From: Hypericum androsaemum
Taxonomy: Eukaryota; Streptophyta; Magnoliopsida; Malpighiales; Hypericaceae
Length of the DNA stretch: 64,000 nucleotides
Direction of reading: 5' to 3'
Assembly (NCBI GenBank): GCA_963995505.1
Contig: OZ023181.1
Coordinates: forward strand, 6,981,487 to 7,045,486
The notes below the pieces were generated by a model, which saw nothing but the letters and a program-made list of their open reading frames with translations, made no database searches and was not told the origin of the DNA. A program made the translations under genes and the position numbers. Positions 58,411-64,000 of this stretch are shown here, one piece after another (within the stretch, counting starts at the first letter, position 1; every line of letters begins with the position of its first letter).

Positions 58411-58659
58411 GGTGTTAATCAGAATTTGTTACCGGAAAAGAGGAGGTTAGGTCGTTGTTGCCGGAAAAGAGGAGTAAGAAGAAGAGGAGGTTAGGTCGAT
58501 GTCATTTCGGTCACGAGGAGCTTAGTGTTCATCGAAATTTGTTTGACCGAAAAAAAGAAGGAAGAAGAAGAAGGACCGATGGAAAGGAAGGAAGAAGGAG
58601 GTTATATTTTTTGTTTTTGTTTTTAGGATATTTTGGTCATTTCAGTGACAAAAATAAAA

Positions 58660-58810
58660 TAAAAGAGTTGGTGACATCAGCTAGGGACTCAAACGTATAA
58701 TAAAATCAAACACGAGGGACAAGAAAATCATTTTTGAAATACGAGGGACTAAATAGTCGATTTAGTCAAATATGAGAGATACCACAGTAATTTACCCTTT
58801 TAATTCTCCT
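58660..58810 (-). repeat. Transposon-end-like fragment next to the captured gene
   Basis: The reverse complement starts GGGTAAATTACTGTGG and includes CTCGTGTTTGATTTTATTAT. This end type is shared with 8925-9030 and 49180-49370. It lies on the far side of the cold-shock fragment and could be one terminus of the capturing element. The partner end was not identified with confidence. Confidence 0.5.
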
Positions 58811-59389
58811 ATGTGATTTTGTGTCTCAAAGTTGAAGACGAAGAGGATAAAGTTCTATTTGTTTTTTTTTGTTAATTTTTGAAAGCATATGAGAGTCATT
58901 AAAAAAATTATGTTGACGCCAGTGGTGGATCCGTTAGGAACATGAGAGGTGCATTTTCTCAAACTAGGAGGACCAAAAAAAATTATTGAAATTAGTAAGA
59001 ACTAAACCAGATATTTTGTTAAACACCAGAAACATGAGGATAAAAAATATCATTGACGGAACAACATACTAAATATGATCACACTGATTACTAGAGATTC
59101 ATAAAAAATAACTATGAATGCTAGAAATTCACAAAAAAATTTACACATTTATTGAACAAAAAGGTGTTTTTCCCCTATTAGGTGTTGATTTTTTTTCAAA
59201 TTTTACCACTTAGGGGTCCCTTTCTAAAATTCTCCTATTCTAGCAAACATCCAGAATACGAGATAATTACTCGCCAGTCGTACCCGCTTGACGAGATTTA
59301 TTATAGTCGGACGTCCGAATGACGAGATTTTTGCTCGTACCCTATCTGATCTGTTTTCGTAACGCGGGAAACCTGGCATTATATATACA
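58811..59389. other. Gene-free interval
   Basis: AT-rich. No gene or element was recognised, apart from a GACGAGATTT phrase repeated near 59290-59325. Confidence 0.5.
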
Positions 59390-59397
59390 TATATAAC

Positions 59398-59931
59398 CAA
59401 GGTTTTAAAAAATACGGTCCGACCGGCGGTCCGACCGGTCCGACCGCGAATCGGTGTGGAAAGCGTTCCGGTTATAACCAAAAACTCGCCTATCTAACGA
59501 ACCGGACAAAATCTGGTCAGACCGGGCGATTCGACCAGGTTTTTGACCCAGATTTTTCCGGTTCGTTAGGTTTTTCCCAATTTTTTTTTTTAAAAATCAA
59601 ACCCATCTAAATTAAATGCTAAGGCCGACAAAGAGAGGGAGATGGAGAGTGGGTCAGACTTGGAAGTAAAAAAAATCATGACTATTTTTTGGAAGTTGAA
59701 TTTTTCTTGAAGTTTTTTTTCTTGGAAGTTGAAATTGCCTTTCCTAGGGAGTTGAAATTCAGCAGACATGACATGTAGTAGGTAGGAAAAAGTGAAAACA
59801 TAATTGTTATATTTAATTATATAATAATTTTATATAATAAAAAATATCCGGTCAGACCGTCGGTCCGACCGATCGACCCAGAAAACGGGATAAATCCCGG
59901 GTCAGCCTCCGGGTCATTTTTAAGAACCTTG
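59398..59931. mobile_element. Second hAT-type MITE with perfect 8-bp target duplication
   Basis: The 534-bp element starts CAAGGTTTTAAAAAATAC and ends AAGAACCTTG. It is flanked by identical TATATAAC octamers (59390-59397 and 59932-59939). Subterminal GGTCCGACCGGCGGTCCGAC and its complement form inverted repeats. It is the same family as 37012-37475. Confidence 0.9.
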
Positions 59932-60399
59932 TATATAACCCCTCTTTTCCTTCTAAACCCCAGGCGACCTCTAACCCAATTATAATGGCGAGTAGATCCA
60001 ATCGCGAAGTGGATGACTCGGAGTTGCCAACCGATCCAGATTACTTGTAATACGTATTTACCTACGATATTAGGCAACATGAGAGCTCCTGCAAAGCAAC
60101 GACAATATTATGTTGGAAAATGAAGAGTTTAAAGCCACTGTGGCGCATAGTTATATTGTTATAATGCAATGTCAATAATTCCAATTAACATATTTTAATA
60201 ATTATCCATTACAAATAAATCAATTAAACAACCCACAATAATTCTAATTATACGATACACATTATAAACACAACCTTGAATTAAGCAAACCAAATTAGAA
60301 ACACCCTAACTAAAATGAAAAATATTAGACAACGCCGATATCTATAAAACTTTTCCTCACTCTTAAGCAATGCTATTTACATATGACAAACATCCTCCT

Positions 60400-60685
60400 T
60401 CACTTTCTGAACATAAGCTTGTAATCTCTGTTGTTAACGCGGCCCGTTTCGGCCGCGATCGCGGAGCGCAGCGGAAAAATCAGGTTTGCCTCTCCGGCTT
60501 GTTTGGTTGTTTGAGAGTGAAGCTTGTTTGGTTGCCACAAACGCCTTGTTGAGAAATAAGATCGAAACGAGTAAAACACGAGACACAAGAATTACGTGAA
60601 AACCCCAAGACGGGGAGAAAACCACGGGCAAAGGAGAGTCGTCCACTATGTGAGTCCAATCGGTTACAAGGCCTCCGTGAGGGTT
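60400..60685. repeat. Retroelement-like fragment abutting the second Athila LTR
   Basis: Contains AAGAATTACGTGAAAACCCC and GGAGAAAACCACGGGCAAAG, phrases I associate with plant copia leader/LTR regions. It is cut at 60685 by the Athila LTR. Family and ends are uncertain. Confidence 0.4.
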
Positions 60686-62142
60686 TGAAAGGAAGGATTT
60701 TCACCCCCCCTTTGCAATATAGAGTAAGTAAGGGAATGTCGTCTCACAAGGACTAAGTTCTAGGCCGCAAACTCGACTTCACCACTAGTCTAGGACTAAA
60801 TGAGAAGGTTTGTCAAGTCTAAACACACAAACAACACTACTACTAAATAAGATGATTTTACAAATAAAATAAAAGTGAGCAAGGTACCAATGACAAACTA
60901 AATAACCAAATGGCATATGGGGTTTATTAAGTTTATGATATGGTCCGGATGTTTCGAAGGCAACTAATCAACGCTCTCGCGACAAACTAGTCTAAATCGA
61001 TTCTTAACTAGACTTAGATGAACTAACCACGCTCTCGCGACAAATTAGCCATCTAATCTAACTAAACACCAACTATAATCACCACCCCTTGGACAACTAG
61101 TCACCTAAGGTGATCTCTCATCAATAGGTTTCTACTCAACTAGTTAAATGGTCCGTTAATCCTAACCCCTCTCGGCGATTAACATTAATCAAGTTCATCA
61201 TCAAGGTGATCAAACGAGATAAAGCATTAAGCTCATTAACTAGTACACATACCTAGGCATGTTAACCCCCTAAACCATTGGCTAAGTAGGTGCCATCAAG
61301 GCACCAAACTCACTAAACAACTACTCACACATATCAACTACACAACTAAACACATCCATTAAATGAAGCAAGTAAAGCATAAACATAAAAGAGAGGGTTA
61401 GAGAAAGCTCAAGATGATCTTCAAACTTCCAAAAGTTCTCCTTCAAGTTCTCTACAAACTCCAACAATGGTGAGCCAAGTTCTTTTCCAAAACTAAGAGT
61501 TAGTGGAGAGTTGTTACCAAAAATATCTAATAATTCTTCCAAAAATATCTAATGTCTAATAATATCTAAAGGAAAGCCAAGCAAAGGCTTTTATACAAGA
61601 TTTTTCCCCCCAAAATGTCTCAGCCACGAAATTACTATTAAAGCCCAAAATGGGCCCAAAACAAGTCTTCAAATTTGGCCCACTCGTCAGATTTGTTGGC
61701 AGATTCGAAGGTCAACTTAGGACGCGATTTTCCTCCTACTTGGACTCCGAATTTGAAGAAGTCCATGAAGATAAAGTTGTAGCTCCGGATGTCTTCTTTC
61801 CAGTGCCACCTTGCTTGCCTCCATTGGACTTCGAATGAGAAAGTTGTCGGTATTTGAGTTACAAGAGGTCTACCTCGCCCACGTCTTCGAGGTCTCGATT
61901 AAGCGTCCTTCCTCTCGGCAAATCAAATCGCATACGATGACCCAAGGTGACTTCACTTCCTCCACTTCACCTCACCAAATCTCCTAGCATGAAGAAAACA
62001 CAACAAAAACATAAGACTACACTAAAAACAAACAATGCACGATAAATGACATTACGACAACGAAGAACAAACAAAAGCAATAGAAACAACGGTAAATCTA
62101 CTCTAAAATAAACACAAAAGATGAGTGTTTCCACACTCATCA
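60686..62142 (-). mobile_element. Athila 3' LTR, inverted copy
   Basis: The reverse complement starts TGATGAGTGTGGAAACACTC and ends TCCTTCCTTTCA. It aligns along its length with 4464-5962. It is 1457 bp against 1499 bp, with many substitutions and small indels, so the two insertions are not recent duplicates. The polypurine tract CAAGTGTGGGGGTG lies just beyond at 62143 onward. Confidence 0.9.
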
Positions 62143-64000
62143 CACCCCCACACTTGAATCATTGCTTGTCCTCAAGCAATACTCATACAATCACAATCAC
62201 AATCACATCACAATCACATAAGAAAGAAAACATGAAAAGGACAAGGCTAGGCATGATAAATTCACAAATTGACTCCCCTCAAAATCTCAAACTCACATCA
62301 AAAGTCCACCCCACTACCTTGCTAGTTCATCAACCCAAACACAAAGAGTAAGACACGGTAGACACCTCACCACTCGGTGGTTTAATCAAGTGTTATCACT
62401 ATGTAAAAGACACTACAAGGTTAACCACTCAGAGGTTCAGAAATTTTTAGCTCACGATTTGTAAGTAGCCAACTTCCTATCTCTCGCGTACATGACCGAT
62501 GTCTTTCAAAATATCCTACGTCCTACTCAATAGTTTCTCAAAGTCGTGTGGTTGCTCGTGAACATGGGGCTTTCAATCGGGTTGTAATGTGGCTAAGGTA
62601 TTTGTGAGATAATATATATGGATAGTAGTTAAACCACCCAATCCGAGGACTTGTTGCCAAAGCATTCTAGTCTCTCGTCTATTCTAAACATCCTCACCAT
62701 AAATAATTAAAGCACACACTCAAAATTCACCCATTTCCTAAGACCGCGTAGCACAAGTTATGCCAATAATTAATGCCTTATTCAAACCTTCACTTCCCTT
62801 TCTTTCTTCCCCCTTTTTTTTCTTTTCCTTTTTTTTCCTTTTTTTTCTTTTTTTTCTTTCTTTCTTTTTCTTTTTTTTTCTTTCTTTCTTTCAACAAACA
62901 CAAACTTGGCATTTTCTAGGCAAAAACTCGGCTTCTTTGTATGGCCTCTCAACTACCCAAATTCCCAATAAATTAACCCACATGAACACTAAGCTACCAA
63001 CTAAACCCAATACATAACATCCCCAAAAGGTGTAAACCTATGTGTCCTCGGATCGGATGACCAAAGGTCGGGATGATGGTGGATATAAGGCTTAAAGTTG
63101 GTATACATATAATATGATCAATGAATGGCTAGGCTCAATGGGTTAAGGCAATGGATATAAAGGTTCTTGGCTCTAAAGCTCTAGGCTCAATTTCAAAGGA
63201 TTAGCCCCGTCATTCACTAACGCCACACAACCAAGACCATGTCAAGTACTAGTAGGATACCTCGATCAACCGAACTCATGTAGGCACCTCATGAATAAAT
63301 GAAGACGGTTGTCTCCTCCTTCGGCTCAAAGTTCCTCACAAGGTTCACTCGTCAACCCTCTAGTCTAATCTACATAGCGAAACCACTAGTTTAAACAACC
63401 GAGGGTGAAGTTTCTACAAGTTCTTAGGCCTTGTGCTCGAGTTCATTTCCTAACTAGGTGTGTGGTAAGCTTCTAACACAAGTTAAAGAATTTTGAAAGG
63501 GGTCAAATTATGAAAATTCATGCCAAATCAATGCCTAACAAAACAACCTAGACCTAAACACATAAAGGATTCCTAAGTGGAACCACACCCCCACACTTGA
63601 AAAACACCTTGTCCTCAAGGTGTAGGGAGCACATAGACATATAAATAATTAAGCTATACTAACAAACGCATTAAGAACTAAGCACGAACATCAATCAAAC
63701 ATAAAGAACAAGACATCGCAAAGATAAAGCAAACTCAAGACATCACGAAGATAAGAAAATAACTAAAGAAAAATAAAGTGCTAGGAAACTTCCCTTAGTC
63801 TTGAGTTGGAGATGGTGGTGGTAGTGGGATGTTGTATTCGGATCGCTCCACCATTTGCTGGATGTAATAGCCTTGATGTCAAAGTTCCCGCTCCATTTGT
63901 TTATTTTGGGCATTTATGGTGGGCATTACCTCTGGGACCTTGCTCCATCGATCAGTTGCGTGGATTGGGAGGATTTTGGAGGTAGGGTTCTAATGGGTTT
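62143..64000 (-). mobile_element. Athila internal 3' region, inverted, cut by the window edge
   Basis: Matches 2600-4463 in reverse. It contains both polypurine-like motifs (62143-62180 and 63583-63620) and a pyrimidine-rich run at 62800-62895 that mirrors the A/G run of the left copy. At 64000-63797 is the decayed C-terminal tail of the third ORF, with a helical QQ/ME-rich stretch and a PLPPPSPTQD end, broken by a TGA. The rest of the element lies beyond the window. Confidence 0.85.

Overview
This window is nuclear DNA of a flowering plant, most likely a eudicot. It is AT-rich, its genes are split by short GT-AG introns, and it is crowded with plant retrotransposons (Athila, copia, Cassandra and other TRIMs, L1 LINE), plant MULEs and hAT MITEs. 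I cannot name the species from sequence alone.

Four loci look like real or intact coding genes. They are a single-exon DREB-type AP2/ERF factor (14290-14976, +), a 10-exon plastid S1-domain protein resembling Arabidopsis SRRP1 (42506-46681, -), an 8-exon MORN-repeat phosphatidylinositol-4-phosphate 5-kinase (54102-56927, +), and a 6-exon plant-mobile-domain (PMD) gene (22417-25266, +) that lies inside a transposon. I rebuilt the exon structures by hand from splice sites, reading phase and family similarity.

The most striking object is an 8.1-kb Mutator-like element at 21201-29291. It has about 140-bp terminal inverted repeats and a 9-bp target-site duplication with one mismatch. It carries two convergent multi-exon genes and no visible DDE transposase. 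One is the PMD gene. The other (25565-28275, -, 9 exons) joins the N-terminal part of a MuDR transposase (DNA-binding region only), an acidic tract, and two tandem copies of an OB-fold module that resembles the HROB homologous-recombination OB-fold. Only one in-frame TGA breaks it.

Layout: 1-5962 is the 3' half of an Athila element (integrase remnant, palindrome cluster with a TATA-like box, envelope-position ORF, 3' LTR). 5963-7710 is a copia gag and LTR, interrupted by a Cassandra element. 8.0-8.9 kb holds an LTR-like relic and a tiny TRIM. 11.3-13.6 kb is a truncated LINE. 14.3-15.0 kb is the DREB gene. 17.5-18.3 kb is a Cassandra triple-LTR cluster. 21.2-29.3 kb is the MULE. 29.6-34.3 kb is an RRM-bearing LINE-like relic split by a nonautonomous LTR element (30080-32798). 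34.8-39.1 kb is LTR-like relics, a hairpin-repeat field with an hAT MITE, and a minisatellite. 42.5-46.7 kb is the SRRP1-like gene. 47.3-50.0 kb is a decayed relative of the 30-kb LTR element. 54.1-56.9 kb is PIP5K. 57.4-58.8 kb holds a captured cold-shock-domain fragment. 59.4-59.9 kb is a second hAT MITE. 60.7-64.0 kb is the 3' end of a second Athila in opposite orientation, so the window is bracketed by two Athila tails.
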